64,000 nucleotides of DNA from an uncultured Oscillospiraceae bacterium (GCA_947168655.1 CAMVMU010000004.1:1-64000), one strand, 5' to 3'; positions 1-8,899 are shown, counted from the first letter of the stretch. Numbers and translations are program-made. The notes: generated from the letters alone by a model not told the origin.

Positions 1-447
1 GAGGTCATCGGCAAGGGCGGCAGCGTGATCCAGAAGATCGTGGCCGAGTCCGGCGCCAAGGTGGACATCGACGACGACGGCACCATCCACATCGCCTCCC
101 CCAACGCCGAGAGCTGCGAGATGGCCAAGAAGTTCATCGACGAGATCGTGTTCGTGCCCGAGGTGGGTCAGCTGTACTACGGCCGCGTCGTCAGCTATCT
201 GACCAGCAAGCGGGACGGCGCGCAGATGGGCGCCTTCATCGAGCTGGCCCCCGGCAAGGACGGCCTGTGCCACATCTCCAAGGTGGCTGACCGCCGGGTG
301 GACAAGGTGGAAGACGTGCTGAAGATCGGCGACATGACCTGGGTCAAGGTCGTGGAGATCGATGAGAAGGGCCGCGTCAACCTGAGCCGCAAGGACGCCC
401 TCAAGGAGATCGCCGAGAAGGAAGCCAACGGCGAGATCATCAAATAA
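1..447 (+). CDS. pnp: Polynucleotide phosphorylase, C-terminal part (partial)
   Basis: The reading frame is open from the first base, so the gene begins outside the window and only the last 148 residues are visible. The fragment starts inside the KH domain (GKGG loop at residues 4-7, then VIQKIV and the DIDDDG strand). It continues into an S1 RNA-binding domain (about residues 50-135, with GAFIEL, GLCHIS and VNLSRK). KH followed by S1 is the normal end of PNPase, the phosphorolytic 3'-5' RNA exonuclease of the degradosome. The tail after S1 is short (about 10 residues). A strong terminator follows 16 bases after the stop. Other KH-S1 proteins are possible, but the motif order fits Pnp closely. 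Confidence 0.93.
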   Translation, partial: EVIGKGGSVIQKIVAESGAKVDIDDDGTIHIASPNAESCEMAKKFIDEIVFVPEVGQLYYGRVVSYLTSKRDGAQMGAFIELAPGKDGLCHISKVADRRVDKVEDVLKIGDMTWVKVVEIDEKGRVNLSRKDALKEIAEKEANGEIIK

Positions 448-463
448 GGTATTGAAAATAATT

Positions 464-502
464 ACACCCGGAGGATGCGTTATCCTCCGGGTGTGTCTTT
501 TT
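464..502 (+). terminator. Rho-independent terminator of pnp
   Basis: A perfect 13-bp stem (ACACCCGGAGGAT / ATCCTCCGGGTGT) with loop GCGTT is followed by GTCTTTTTG. It separates pnp from the convergent gene that ends at 514. Confidence 0.9.
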
Positions 503-513
503 GCCTCGTCGAT

Positions 514-1473
514 TTATTCCGCCCCGAATCTCACGTAAGTGGCCAGATTGCCGTTCTCATCCACCATGGCGTGGGTGTAGTACGTCGTTCCGTCGATCTT
601 CTCCTGATCCACAGCCGCGGGCTCGCCTCCCGTCACAGTCACACCGCTGCGCCAGTACACGCCCTGATCCATGGCGGTATCCAGCACCACAACAGACGCA
701 CGGCCGGACCGAGCCTCCACGGTGACGCCGTTTTCCACCATCAGACAACTCTGGCTTCCCTCCGCGTTCAGCAGGATCGCCGGCTCACTGCCGCCGTTTA
801 TTACCAGACTGCCTTCACCGGCGAAAGTCACGCTGCCGCCGTAGCCGGCACCCCAAACCGTCAGCCTCTGCAGACGGTTCTCGCCGATGAGACGGATAGT
901 AAAGCCGTTGCCCATGAGGTTTACATCCAGCACGGCACCGTTAAAGTTCTCAAGAGTCAGCGTGTTGGTCTCGCTGTCATAACTTGCTCCGGACAGGATC
1001 CCTTCGCCCCGTCCCTCGATCTGTTTCCACGCTTCGCCCATGTGCAGATAGACGAACTCCTGGGATCCCTCGGGCACGATGCGTACGTATTCCTCCGGTC
1101 CCTCATTGCCCCAGGCGTAATCTCCGGCAAAATCGGGGTCCAAATTGGGCAGGACAGGAAAAGCGTCGTTATGGTCGGATATTCCTTCCTCCGTCTGCTC
1201 TCCCTGCTGGTCGGTTTTGGTGTCGCCACCCGGTGCGTCCGTGCCCAAGGGGTCGTAACCAAAGGACGCCATCCACAGCGATGCCGACGCCACCGCTGCC
1301 GCCAGCGGCACCAGCATCAGCCGTTTGAGCCGGCTGTGCCGGCTGTTCCCGGACGGGCGGGATGCGCAAGGGCGCGGGGAAAACTCCTCGTCAGGCCGGT
1401 CCGCCGGCTCGACGGGTACGCGGTATTCCTCCGGGGGCGGGGTAAATTCTTCCGGTGCAGGATAAAACTCCAT
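514..1473 (-). CDS. Membrane-anchored exported protein of unknown function
   Basis: I do not recognise a named family. The 319-residue protein has a proline- and glutamate-rich N-terminus (PAPEEF, TPPPEEY), then a basic stretch and one hydrophobic segment at about residues 50-70 (LMLVPLAAAVASASLWMASF). A large outer part follows. Its last 150 residues repeat short beta strands (NTLTLENFNG, GGSVTFAGEG, SLVINGG) that suggest a beta-solenoid or carbohydrate-binding-like fold. The ORF-track start is a GTG eight codons upstream, but AAAGGAGGGGAG lies just before the ATG at 1473, so I use that start. It is 30 bases downstream of the MscS-type gene and probably shares its transcript. The topology is inferred. 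Confidence 0.7.
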   Translation of the reverse strand: MEFYPAPEEFTPPPEEYRVPVEPADRPDEEFSPRPCASRPSGNSRHSRLKRLMLVPLAAAVASASLWMASFGYDPLGTDAPGGDTKTDQQGEQTEEGISDHNDAFPVLPNLDPDFAGDYAWGNEGPEEYVRIVPEGSQEFVYLHMGEAWKQIEGRGEGILSGASYDSETNTLTLENFNGAVLDVNLMGNGFTIRLIGENRLQRLTVWGAGYGGSVTFAGEGSLVINGGSEPAILLNAEGSQSCLMVENGVTVEARSGRASVVVLDTAMDQGVYWRSGVTVTGGEPAAVDQEKIDGTTYYTHAMVDENGNLATYVRFGAE

Positions 1474-1503
1474 GAACCGCTCCCCTCCTTTCGCCACGCG
1501 TTC

Positions 1504-2391
1504 TTATTTGTCCGTATGCACGTCCACCTGGGGGAAGGGGCACTCCACGCCAAGGGCGCGGAAGCCCAGCAGCAGGTCATGGTTGAGTGCGCGCATGCCG
1601 GCGTAGATATCCTGTTCCTCCACGTTCACCAGAAACCGCAGCACCACGGCGCTGTCCGCCAGCGCCTGCACGCCCAGATAGACAGGCGGCTCCTTCATCA
1701 TGTCCGGGTGCGCCGCATAGATGCGCTGCATCAGGTCGGGAATGGCCGCCTCCAGCTTCTCCAGATCCGTGCCATAGGGAATGCTGATGTCGCTGATGCT
1801 GCGGGACACGCGGTCCGAGCGGTTCAGAATGTTCCGCATCTCGGAATTATTGACGATCTTTACGTTGTCGCCGGGATCGGTGATGCTGGTGGTGCGGATG
1901 CCGATATTGGTAACCGTGCCGCGGAAACCGTCCACCTCAACAATGTCGCCCACGTTGTACTGGTTCTCAAAGATCATGAAGGCGCCTGTCACCACGTCGG
2001 TGATGAGACTCTCCGCGCTGAAGCCCACGATCAGCGCCAGAACGCCGACACTGGCCACGATGGTGGACACGTTGACGCCCAGGATGGACAGTCCCCAGCA
2101 GAGGATCACGATGACTGCCACGTATTTGAGCAGGCTGGACACGATGGACAGCACCGAGCGCGCCCGGTGGCTCTGGGGCTTCGGCAGGCTCAGCAGCATC
2201 ATCAGCAGCGACTCCACCGCCAGCACGAAGAAGATCATCAGCAGCACCTTCCAAATGCCGGTGATATCCACCTTGATGCTCTTGAGCTGCTCCCAATTCA
2301 CCGCCTTGGTGAGGATGCCCGCCGCCAGCAGCACACCCAGCACGGCGACGCAGGCAATCAGGCGTATTACCGCTGATTTGCTTTTTTTCAT
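1504..2391 (-). CDS. Small-conductance mechanosensitive channel (MscS family)
   Basis: This 295-residue membrane protein has an N-terminal helix (residues 8-28), a second (about 46-68) and a pore-lining pair (about 88-140). The pore helix region reads VNVSTIVASVGVLALIVGFSAE. The cytosolic beta domain carries the family hallmark around FENQYNVGDIVEVDGFRGTV, followed by the vestibule region. MscS channels open under membrane tension and release solutes after hypo-osmotic shock. The length is typical of the short MscS class. The start is supported by AAAAAGGAGGAAC 6 bases upstream. It is probably the first gene of a two-gene operon driven by the promoter at 2473-2501. Confidence 0.92.
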   Translation of the reverse strand: MKKSKSAVIRLIACVAVLGVLLAAGILTKAVNWEQLKSIKVDITGIWKVLLMIFFVLAVESLLMMLLSLPKPQSHRARSVLSIVSSLLKYVAVIVILCWGLSILGVNVSTIVASVGVLALIVGFSAESLITDVVTGAFMIFENQYNVGDIVEVDGFRGTVTNIGIRTTSITDPGDNVKIVNNSEMRNILNRSDRVSRSISDISIPYGTDLEKLEAAIPDLMQRIYAAHPDMMKEPPVYLGVQALADSAVVLRFLVNVEEQDIYAGMRALNHDLLLGFRALGVECPFPQVDVHTDK

Positions 2392-2472
2392 GGTCGTTCC
2401 TCCTTTTTCTCCCCCGCCGGGTCATACACAAGCAGACCGGTGATGGGAATATTATCCATCTCCGCTGCTTCA

Positions 2473-2501
2473 ATATTATGGGATTCCCTCAGGCTTGTCA
2501 A
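2473..2501 (-). promoter_or_regulatory. SigA-type promoter for the mscS-type operon
   Basis: On the minus strand, TTGACA is followed by a 17-base spacer and TAATAT, about 80 bases upstream of the channel gene start. Confidence 0.7.
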
Positions 2502-2609
2502 TACGCAGCCGGATCAACGCAAGCAAAAGTTTTCCTTCCGGACAACCCCTGCGCGCTTTCCGTGGCAGGTTCTTTTTGCAAACTTCTTCCTTTCCCCTCA
2601 AAAAAACAG

Positions 2610-2650
2610 TTGACACCCCCATATCTAATATAATATATTAGATATGGGGG
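2610..2650. promoter_or_regulatory. Perfect 35-bp palindrome abutting a TTGACA box upstream of mnmE
   Basis: TTGACA (2610-2615) is followed directly by a perfect inverted repeat with 16-base arms (CCCCCATATCTAATAT / ATATTAGATATGGGGG) and a 3-base centre, spanning 2616-2650. Candidate -10 hexamers (TATATT, spacer 18) lie inside the palindrome, so a bound protein would block this promoter. There is no T-tract of the kind a terminator needs. The rest of the 362-base gap between mscS and mnmE holds only the two other promoters listed. Confidence 0.65.
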
Positions 2651-2685
2651 TGGCCTGTATTATAACGGATTCGTGAACCTTTTTC

Positions 2686-2714
2686 TTTCCAAAAAGGGAT
2701 CATTGTGGTATAAT
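2686..2714 (+). promoter_or_regulatory. Extended -10 promoter for mnmE
   Basis: TGGTATAAT (extended -10, TATAAT at 2709-2714) is preceded at 17 bases by TTTCCA. It lies 40 bases upstream of the mnmE start. Confidence 0.6.
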
Positions 2715-2753
2715 AATTTGTCAATGATGATTCTATTGTCCGGAGGTCACCCC

Positions 2754-4121
2754 ATGTTTGACACCATCGCCGCCATTGCCACAGCGCAGCAGCCCAGCGC
2801 CATCGGGATCCTGCGCCTCTCCGGACCCGAGACCTGTGCCGTGCTGGAGCGGGTGTTCCGCGCCGGAAACGGACGGCCTGTATCCGATCAGATTCCACGC
2901 ACCATGGTGCTTGGCGACCTGCTGGACAGTGAGGGGCGGCTGCTTGACAATTGCCTGTGCGTCTTTTTTCCCGGTCCGGACAGCTACACCGGCGAGGATT
3001 GCGCAGAGCTCCACTGCCACGGCTCACCCGTGGTGCTGAACGAGGGGCTCCGGGCCCTGTTTGCCGCCGGAGCGCGGCAGGCCCGCGGCGGCGAATTTAC
3101 CCAGCGAGCCTTTTTGAACGGACGCATGGACCTCATCCAGGCGGAGGCCGTCATCGATCTGATCGACGCAGAGAGCGCCGAGGCCGCCCGCAACGCCGTG
3201 GGCCAGATCTCCGGCAGCCTCAGCCGCCTGGTGAACGGGATTTATGACGACATCATGGGCCTTGTCAGTCGGTTTTACGCCGTGGTGGACTACCCTGACG
3301 AGGATATTGTGGATTCCTCCCGGGAGGACATGCTGGACACGCTGCACCGGGCGGAAAGCGATTTAACCGACCTGCGCGCCACCTTTTCCCGGGGGCAGCT
3401 GCTGAAAAACGGTGTTCCCACCGTAATCCTGGGCAAGCCCAACGCCGGCAAGTCCTCCCTGCTCAACGCCCTGCTGGGGTATGACCGGGCCATTGTCACC
3501 GATGTGGCCGGCACCACCCGGGACACGGTGGAGGAGACGGTGCGGATCCGGCACGTCCTGCTGCGGCTGATCGACACAGCCGGCATCCATGACACCGATG
3601 ACGCCATTGAGCAGCAGGGCGTGGCACGCAGCCGCGCGGCTGCGCAGCGAGCCTCTCTGGCTCTGCTGGTGCTGGATGGCTCTGCCTCGCTGGACGAGGC
3701 AGACGAGGCGGCCATTGCCGTGGCAGAAGCCACAGCCAATCTGCTGGTGGTTGTGAACAAGGCCGATCTGCCCCGTCAGATTGACCCGGGACAATTGGCC
3801 GAGCGCTTTGACAGCGTAATCTCTCTCAGTGCAAAAACCGGCCAGGGGATCGATGTCCTCACCGACGCTATCGCCGCCCTCTACCCCGCCGGAGCCGAGG
3901 CGCAGGGACGCCTTCTCACCAACGCCCGGCAGGCGGACGCCGTCAGCCGCGCGCTGGAGGCCGTACAGAGCGCCAGCTCCGCCCTGCGCATCGGTATGAC
4001 GCCGGACGTGGTGCTCACCGATGTGGAGGCGGCTCTGTCCGCTCTGGGCGAACTGAACGGGAAATCCGTCCGGGAGGATCTGGTTTCCACCATTTTTTCA
4101 CGCTTCTGCGTGGGCAAATAA
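2754..4121 (+). CDS. mnmE: tRNA uridine-5-carboxymethylaminomethyl(34) synthesis GTPase MnmE
   Basis: MnmE works with MnmG to modify wobble uridine 34 of certain tRNAs. The 455-residue protein has the N-terminal tetrahydrofolate-binding domain (FDTIAAIAT, SGP), a helical domain, and an inserted Ras-like GTPase: G1 GKPNAGKSS near residue 225, G2/G3 VAGTTRDTVEE and DTAGIH, G4 NKAD. The C-terminal FCVGK motif holds the catalytic cysteine. The length is exactly typical. The ORF track begins 27 codons too early; the ATG at 2754 follows CCGGAGGTCACCCC. In most Firmicutes mnmE sits after jag and before mnmG, rsmG and noc. Here it stands apart, and no mnmG is in the window. Confidence 0.97.
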   Translation: MFDTIAAIATAQQPSAIGILRLSGPETCAVLERVFRAGNGRPVSDQIPRTMVLGDLLDSEGRLLDNCLCVFFPGPDSYTGEDCAELHCHGSPVVLNEGLRALFAAGARQARGGEFTQRAFLNGRMDLIQAEAVIDLIDAESAEAARNAVGQISGSLSRLVNGIYDDIMGLVSRFYAVVDYPDEDIVDSSREDMLDTLHRAESDLTDLRATFSRGQLLKNGVPTVILGKPNAGKSSLLNALLGYDRAIVTDVAGTTRDTVEETVRIRHVLLRLIDTAGIHDTDDAIEQQGVARSRAAAQRASLALLVLDGSASLDEADEAAIAVAEATANLLVVVNKADLPRQIDPGQLAERFDSVISLSAKTGQGIDVLTDAIAALYPAGAEAQGRLLTNARQADAVSRALEAVQSASSALRIGMTPDVVLTDVEAALSALGELNGKSVREDLVSTIFSRFCVGK

Positions 4122-4149
4122 AGAGAAAAAACCATAGGAGGAGAAATAT

Positions 4150-5022
4150 ATGAGAGACTATATCATTATGACTGACAGCTGCTGCGATCTGACCGATGAG
4201 ATGGCCCGGGAGCTGGAGCTGGAGGTGCTGCCCCTGACCATGCATATGGACGGGCAGGATTACCCCAACTATCTGGATGGCCGCGCCATCACCAACGAGG
4301 AGTTCTATCGCCGTCTCCGCGCCGGAAAGATGTCCACTACCTCCGCTGCCAACCCCGAACAGTTTGTGGAGGCCATGCGCCCCATTCTGGCCCGGGGAAA
4401 GGACATCGTGTGCATCTGCTTCTCCTCCGCTCTTTCCACCACCTATCAGTCCGCCGTTATTGCCGCCCAGGATGTGGGGCCGGAGTTCCCCGACAGCCAC
4501 ATCTACGTGGTGGATTCCCTCAGCGCCAGCCGGGGCCAGGGTCTGCTGATCTATCTGGCCGCCCAGAAGAAGAAAGAGGGCCTCTCCGCCGAGGAGCTGG
4601 CCCGGTGGGTGGAGGACAACAAGCTGTCCCTCTGCCACTGGTTCACCGTGGACGATCTGAATTTCCTCAAGCGCGGCGGCCGTCTCTCCGCCGGAGCGGC
4701 GCTGTTCGGCACTATGCTGTCCATCAAGCCGGTGATGCACACCTCCAACGAGGGCAAGCTGGTACCCATGGACAAGGTCCGGGGCCGCAAAGCCAGCCTC
4801 AAGGCCCTCATCGACAAGGTGGGCGAGCTGGGCGTGGATCTGGACAAGCAGATCATGTTCATCTGCCACGCCGACTGCCTGAAGGAGTCTGAGGAGGTGG
4901 CCGCCGAGCTGAAACGCCGCTACGGCGTCCGCGAGGTCTATATCCACTATATCGGGCCCGTCATCGGCAGCCATACCGGCCCCGGCACCATGGGCCTGTT
5001 CTTTGTGGGGCGCGAGCGCTGA
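4150..5022 (+). CDS. DegV family fatty-acid-binding protein
   Basis: DegV/FakB proteins bind a fatty acid and, in known cases, present it to the FakA kinase for phospholipid synthesis. This 290-residue cytosolic protein shows the family features: MTDSCCDLT near the N-terminus, the central TSAANPEQF loop (STTSAANP), the SSALSTTYQSA helix, and the HTGPGT motif near the C-terminus (IGSHTGPGT) that contacts the lipid carboxylate. GGAGGAG precedes the ATG by 7 bases. It overlaps prmA by one base (TGATG), so the two are translationally coupled. No fakA is present in the window. The ligand cannot be told from sequence. Confidence 0.92.
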   Translation: MRDYIIMTDSCCDLTDEMARELELEVLPLTMHMDGQDYPNYLDGRAITNEEFYRRLRAGKMSTTSAANPEQFVEAMRPILARGKDIVCICFSSALSTTYQSAVIAAQDVGPEFPDSHIYVVDSLSASRGQGLLIYLAAQKKKEGLSAEELARWVEDNKLSLCHWFTVDDLNFLKRGGRLSAGAALFGTMLSIKPVMHTSNEGKLVPMDKVRGRKASLKALIDKVGELGVDLDKQIMFICHADCLKESEEVAAELKRRYGVREVYIHYIGPVIGSHTGPGTMGLFFVGRER

Positions 5023-5975
5023 TGAACTGGCTGGAACTGAAGATCGACACCGCTCCTTCCGGTTTGGACGCGGTGACAGCGCTTTTGGAAAACCACGGCG
5101 TCACAGGTCTTGTCATCGATGACGAGGGGGATTTCCACGATTTTCTGGAGCATAACCGCCAGTATTGGGACTATGTGGACGACGACCTGCTGGCACAGAA
5201 GCGCGGGGTTTGCCGGGTGACGTTTTACGCCCCGGACGATGACGAAGGCTACGGCCTGGTGGCACAGGTCCGGATTGCGCTGGCCGCGCTGAAGGCAGAG
5301 CACCCTGACTACGCCCCCCTGCTGATGACCATGGATCGTGTGGCCGACGCCGACTGGGAGAACAACTGGAAGCAGTTCTACAAGCCCATGGAGATCGGCG
5401 ATCGTCTCATTGTGGTGCCGGAGTGGGAGAAGGCCAATACCCACGGCCGCATCCCTCTGATCCTCAATCCGGGTCTCACCTTCGGCACCGGCAGCCACGC
5501 CACCACGCGGCTTTGTCTCACCGCCCTGGAAAAGCACATCCGCGGCGGCGAAAAAGTGCTGGATCTGGGCTGCGGAAGCGGCATACTGTCTATTGCCGCT
5601 CTGTTGTTGGGCGCCAATCGCGCCTTTGCCTGCGACATTGACGAGAAGTGCGTGGATGTCGCCTACGAAAACGCGGCCCTAAACGGCATCGGAAAAGACC
5701 GTTACACCGTCCGCTGGGGCGACGTGCTGTCCGACCGGCAGCTCCGGTCGGAGTTTGGCGGTGATTACGACGTGGTAGTAGCCAACATAGTCTCCGACGT
5801 CATCATCGGTCTGGCCGGGCAGGTGCGGCCATTTTTGAAGCCGGGCGGCACCTTCCTCTGCTCCGGCATTATCGATGACCGCTCTGATGAGGTGGCCGAT
5901 GCTTTGCGCAGCAGCGGCTGGGACATCGCCGAAACACGCAGCAGCGAGGGCTGGTTCAGCTATCTCTGCCGGTGA
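5022..5975 (+). CDS. prmA: Ribosomal protein L11 methyltransferase
   Basis: PrmA trimethylates lysines and the N-terminus of ribosomal protein L11. The 317-residue protein has an N-terminal L11-binding domain (MNWLELKIDT to about residue 110) and a class I SAM-dependent domain. The latter has motif I VLDLGCGSGILSIAA near residue 185, the acidic strand ACDID, and the catalytic-loop region VVANIVSDVI. DADWENNWKQFYKP is the conserved linker. The start overlaps the degV stop by one base. A terminator hairpin begins 25 bases after the stop. The length is typical for Gram-positive PrmA. Confidence 0.95.
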   Translation: MNWLELKIDTAPSGLDAVTALLENHGVTGLVIDDEGDFHDFLEHNRQYWDYVDDDLLAQKRGVCRVTFYAPDDDEGYGLVAQVRIALAALKAEHPDYAPLLMTMDRVADADWENNWKQFYKPMEIGDRLIVVPEWEKANTHGRIPLILNPGLTFGTGSHATTRLCLTALEKHIRGGEKVLDLGCGSGILSIAALLLGANRAFACDIDEKCVDVAYENAALNGIGKDRYTVRWGDVLSDRQLRSEFGGDYDVVVANIVSDVIIGLAGQVRPFLKPGGTFLCSGIIDDRSDEVADALRSSGWDIAETRSSEGWFSYLCR

Positions 5976-6000
5976 ACGGGTTTGCCTCCCCAAAACAGAT

Positions 6001-6036
6001 AAAAAGAGTCTGCGGCATACGCCGCAGACTCTTTTT
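6001..6036. terminator. Bidirectional terminator between prmA and the VanW gene
   Basis: A perfect 16-bp stem (AAAAAGAGTCTGCGGC / GCCGCAGACTCTTTTT) has the 4-base loop ATAC, with A-tract and T-tract on opposite sides. It can stop convergent transcripts from both directions. Confidence 0.92.
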
Positions 6037-6046
6037 CTTGTTTAAT

Positions 6047-7981
6047 TTACGGTGCAGGGGTCTCGCCGCCTTCGTCGCCGCCGGGCTCCGGCGTGGGTTC
6101 CGGTTCAGGTTCCGGCGTGGGTTCCGGCGTAGGCTCCGGTTCAGGTTCCGGCGTGGGTTCCGGCGTGGGCTCCGGCGTCGGTTCCGGCGTGGGTGTCGGT
6201 GTGGGTTCCGGCGTAGGCTCCGGCGTGGGGGTCGGCGTGGGTTCCGGCGTAGGCTCCGGCGTGGGGGTCGGCGCAGGCGTGGGTCCCACGCGATAAATGA
6301 CGGGCCGCATCTGATAGTAGCTGTTGGCCTCAAAGGTCTCGGAGATCAGCGTACCGTTGCCGGAATACACCTGGCGCCATGTTTTGACCTGATAGCCGGT
6401 ATAGCCGCTCTGCTCCAGCACCCGCTGGCCCGGCTTGAGGGTGTTGTCAACCACCGTCTCCTCCGTATACGGAGTGGTTGACAGAGTCTTACTGACCATT
6501 TTCACATAATTGTTGTTGGTCTTGGTGCCGTAGATTTTGATGGTGACGGTATTGTTGTTGGTGTAGGTTGCCTCAATGCGAATGGGATAATCGGTGTTGT
6601 TGCGGAACTTGAAATCCGTATAGGGGTAGAACGTGGTGGCGTCACAGCCGAAGGGAATGTAGCTGGGGGCGTACTGGTGGGCAGAGCGATCCACGATCTC
6701 CAGATTGCTCAGCAGGGAAGCGTAATATGTAGTGGATGCAACCTGACACACACCGCCGCCGAACACATCCACCGTCTTGCCGCCCACGTAGGCGGGAGCA
6801 GGAAAGTAGCCGTTGGCCTCGGAGGGATTGCCCACCACGCCGTTATAGGAAAACACCTCGCCGCTGTTGAGAATGGTGCCGTTGACGGACATGGCAGCCT
6901 TGCGCACGTTCTTCTGGCGGTTTTCGCTGCCGGAGGCCACGGTGCTGTAACTGCCCAGCAGATCCCGGAACAGCACGCCGCCCTCCAGATCCTTTTTATA
7001 GACAGCGGGATACGTCACGGTGCTGGGGATCAGGATCTCCTGGCCGGGTTCTGCGGCGGCCAGAAGCTGTTCCGCCTCCTCCAGATCGAAGTCCACGCCC
7101 ACCTGGGCCTCGTATATCTCGCCGGTCCTCTTGTCGATGCCGGCGTTCTTCATCTCGCCGAAGAGCTCCTCGTGGATCGCAGCCAGATCCACAGGCTGGC
7201 CCGCGGCGGAAACGTACTTGCAGGAAATGGGGCTCATATTCCCGGTTGCCACGGCCCGGCCGATATCGGCCCGGAGAGACGCCCGGTCAATGGTCAGCCC
7301 GTCACAGGGCTTGGTGACAAACAGGCCCTTTTCCTCGTCCAGCCGGTAGGAGCCGTCCACCGCTGAGCCGCACAGGCGGTCGCACAGCTCGTCCACCGCC
7401 CTGTCCATGGCCTGCTCGTCCACCACCAGTCCGATATCGGTGGCTGCCCTCTTGGCGCCGCCCCGGAGCATGGTCCAGCCGCCGCTCAGGAAGCTCCCGC
7501 TCCCACCTGCGCCCATGGCTTTCTCTGCCGCGTCCTCAGGGGAGAGCGTCACTGCCAGGTCGGCGTAGGACAGCTTGGTCAGCTCCTTTCCCCCCAGCAT
7601 CAGGGAGAGCCGCTTTTCGTTGCAGATCCGAGGGCCTTCCTTTTCCCACAGCTCCACCACCTGCTGGCGGGTCATGCCGCTGACGTCAATGCCCATGATG
7701 CTTGTGCCCTGGCTGGCGGTGGTGCTGCGGTTGGCAGCCAGCGCGCACAGCACCACATAGGCCGCGGCCAGTACAGCGACAACGGCCACTCCGGCCAGCA
7801 AGACCACCTTCCCCGCACCGTTTCGGCGGGGGTATTCCTCAAGATCAGGCTCGGAGTAAGTCTCCTCCTCGCCCTCCTCGGGCATCTCCTTGCAGCCGCT
7901 GTCATACTCGGCATACGCCGCTTCCAGATCATATTTTTCGCTCCCGCGCTCCGGTGTGGTGGGGGTGCGTTCCTCGTCCAT
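6047..7981 (-). CDS. VanW family protein with peptidoglycan-binding-like, G5 and Thr-Pro-Glu-Pro tail regions
   Basis: This 644-residue cell-envelope protein has an acidic cytosolic N-terminus. One transmembrane helix follows at about residues 57-77 ([20 protein letters not shown]). Two YoaR-like putative peptidoglycan-binding modules occupy about 85-330. The VanW domain (about 355-480) contains [23 protein letters not shown] and the [11 protein letters not shown] stretch. A G5-like domain (about 490-560) is followed by an 80-residue tail of TPEP/EPEP repeats. VanW was named from vancomycin resistance clusters, but its biochemical role is unknown. Here it is a lone gene, so resistance should not be inferred. 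The tail probably spans or binds the wall. GGAGGGACCGAC precedes the ATG. Confidence 0.9.
   Translation of the reverse strand: MDEERTPTTPERGSEKYDLEAAYAEYDSGCKEMPEEGEEETYSEPDLEEYPRRNGAGKVVLLAGVAVVAVLAAAYVVLCALAANRSTTASQGTSIMGIDVSGMTRQQVVELWEKEGPRICNEKRLSLMLGGKELTKLSYADLAVTLSPEDAAEKAMGAGGSGSFLSGGWTMLRGGAKRAATDIGLVVDEQAMDRAVDELCDRLCGSAVDGSYRLDEEKGLFVTKPCDGLTIDRASLRADIGRAVATGNMSPISCKYVSAAGQPVDLAAIHEELFGEMKNAGIDKRTGEIYEAQVGVDFDLEEAEQLLAAAEPGQEILIPSTVTYPAVYKKDLEGGVLFRDLLGSYSTVASGSENRQKNVRKAAMSVNGTILNSGEVFSYNGVVGNPSEANGYFPAPAYVGGKTVDVFGGGVCQVASTTYYASLLSNLEIVDRSAHQYAPSYIPFGCDATTFYPYTDFKFRNNTDYPIRIEATYTNNNTVTIKIYGTKTNNNYVKMVSKTLSTTPYTEETVVDNTLKPGQRVLEQSGYTGYQVKTWRQVYSGNGTLISETFEANSYYQMRPVIYRVGPTPAPTPTPEPTPEPTPTPTPEPTPEPTPTPTPEPTPEPTPEPTPEPEPEPTPEPTPEPEPEPTPEPGGDEGGETPAP
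6075..6290. repeat. Low-complexity repeat coding the TPEP tail of the VanW protein
   Basis: Degenerate 6- to 12-base units (GGTTCCGGCGTG, GGCTCCGGCGTG) recur through about 215 bases. They encode Pro-Thr-Pro-Glu repeats in the minus-strand gene. The unit length makes replication slippage and copy-number change likely. Confidence 0.85.
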
Positions 7982-8083
7982 GTCGGTCCCTCCTTATTCT
8001 TTCCCGGGATCGTCCCTTTTTACTCAATTGTATTATAGCGTGTTCTTTCCCAAAAAGCATTACATTTTCGTAACAACGCACAT

Positions 8084-8899
8084 TTAAGGCTTTTTACCGG
8101 TATGGGGAATGCGGATTGTCAGCAGAATACATCCATCGGCATCCTCACGCCCCCACTCCGCTCCAACGCCGGCCTGACGCATCATGCGCACGCCGCGATC
8201 CACACTGTTGAGAAACAGGCGCACATCCTTAATGATATACGTGGTCCGGCGGCGGGGCGGCGTGGTCTGCGCGGCCTTGAGCCTGTCCTCTATGTATGCC
8301 TCAGTCTGTGCCACATTCCAGCCGTTTTTGGCTATGACGGCCACTGCTTGGCGCTGGGCCTCCTCATCGCCCAGGCGAAGCAGCGCCCGGGCGTGGCGTT
8401 CGGTGAGCCCGTTATCCCGGATCAGCTGCCGCACGCCCTCGCTTAACCGGAGCAGACGCAGTTTGTTGGCGACTCCGGATTGGGATTTGCCGATCTTCTC
8501 CGCCGCCGCCTCCTGGCTCAAGCCATAAAGGCGGATCAGGCGAGCGATTGCCTCCGCCTCCTCCCAGCAGTCCAGATCCCTTCGCTGAAGATTCTCGATC
8601 AGCGCCAGCAGAGCGCTGTCCTCCTCCCCCACCCGGGCAATGAGGCAGGGAACCTCCCGCAGCCCCGCCATCTGAGCGGCGCGGAGCCGCCGCTCTCCGG
8701 CCACCAGCTCATACTCCCTGCCCAGGCGGCGCACGGTCAGGGGCTGGAGAATGCCGTAAGTGCGAATGCTGTCCGCCAGCTCCCGCAGGCCCTCCGGATC
8801 AAAGTGGCGGCGGGGCTGGCGGGGATTGGGCCGGATCTGTGAAACGGATATGTACTGCACTCTGGCGGACAAAAAATCTCCTCGATGGGGCTCTCTCAT
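8084..8899 (-). CDS. noc: Nucleoid occlusion protein Noc (ParB/Spo0J family)
   Basis: The 271-residue ParB-type CTPase/DNA-binding protein has the N-terminal domain (ISVSQIRPNPRQPRRHF, then GERRLRAA and ENLQRRDLDCWEEAEA). A central HTH region follows (LSQEAAAEKIGKSQSGVANKLRLL, ERHARALLRL). The C-terminal dimer domain reads IKDVRLFLNSVDRGVRMMRQAG, which resembles Noc rather than Spo0J. A separate true ParB is encoded at 20909. Noc binds its own sites, spreads, and keeps the division septum away from the nucleoid. The separate transcript is supported by the terminator between it and the upstream loader gene. The paralogue assignment is strong but rests on similarity recalled, not aligned. Confidence 0.82.
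   Translation of the reverse strand: MREPHRGDFLSARVQYISVSQIRPNPRQPRRHFDPEGLRELADSIRTYGILQPLTVRRLGREYELVAGERRLRAAQMAGLREVPCLIARVGEEDSALLALIENLQRRDLDCWEEAEAIARLIRLYGLSQEAAAEKIGKSQSGVANKLRLLRLSEGVRQLIRDNGLTERHARALLRLGDEEAQRQAVAVIAKNGWNVAQTEAYIEDRLKAAQTTPPRRRTTYIIKDVRLFLNSVDRGVRMMRQAGVGAEWGREDADGCILLTIRIPHTGKKP

Noticed and set aside
475-2376. 633-aa ORF on the plus strand
   Set aside because: It is antisense to the mscS-type gene and its partner, begins inside the pnp terminator, and is rich in His/Gln/Arg as shadow frames are.
6075-6290. Possible CRISPR array
   Set aside because: The repeats are short, contiguous and coding, with no unique spacers and no cas genes.
6093-6296. Gly-Ser-Gly-Val repeat ORF on the plus strand
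   Set aside because: It is the complement of the TPEP repeat of the VanW gene; no start signals.
7996-8009. Second possible Noc box (CTTTCCCGGGATCG) upstream of the VanW gene
   Set aside because: Only 10 of 14 positions fit the consensus, too weak to list as a feature.
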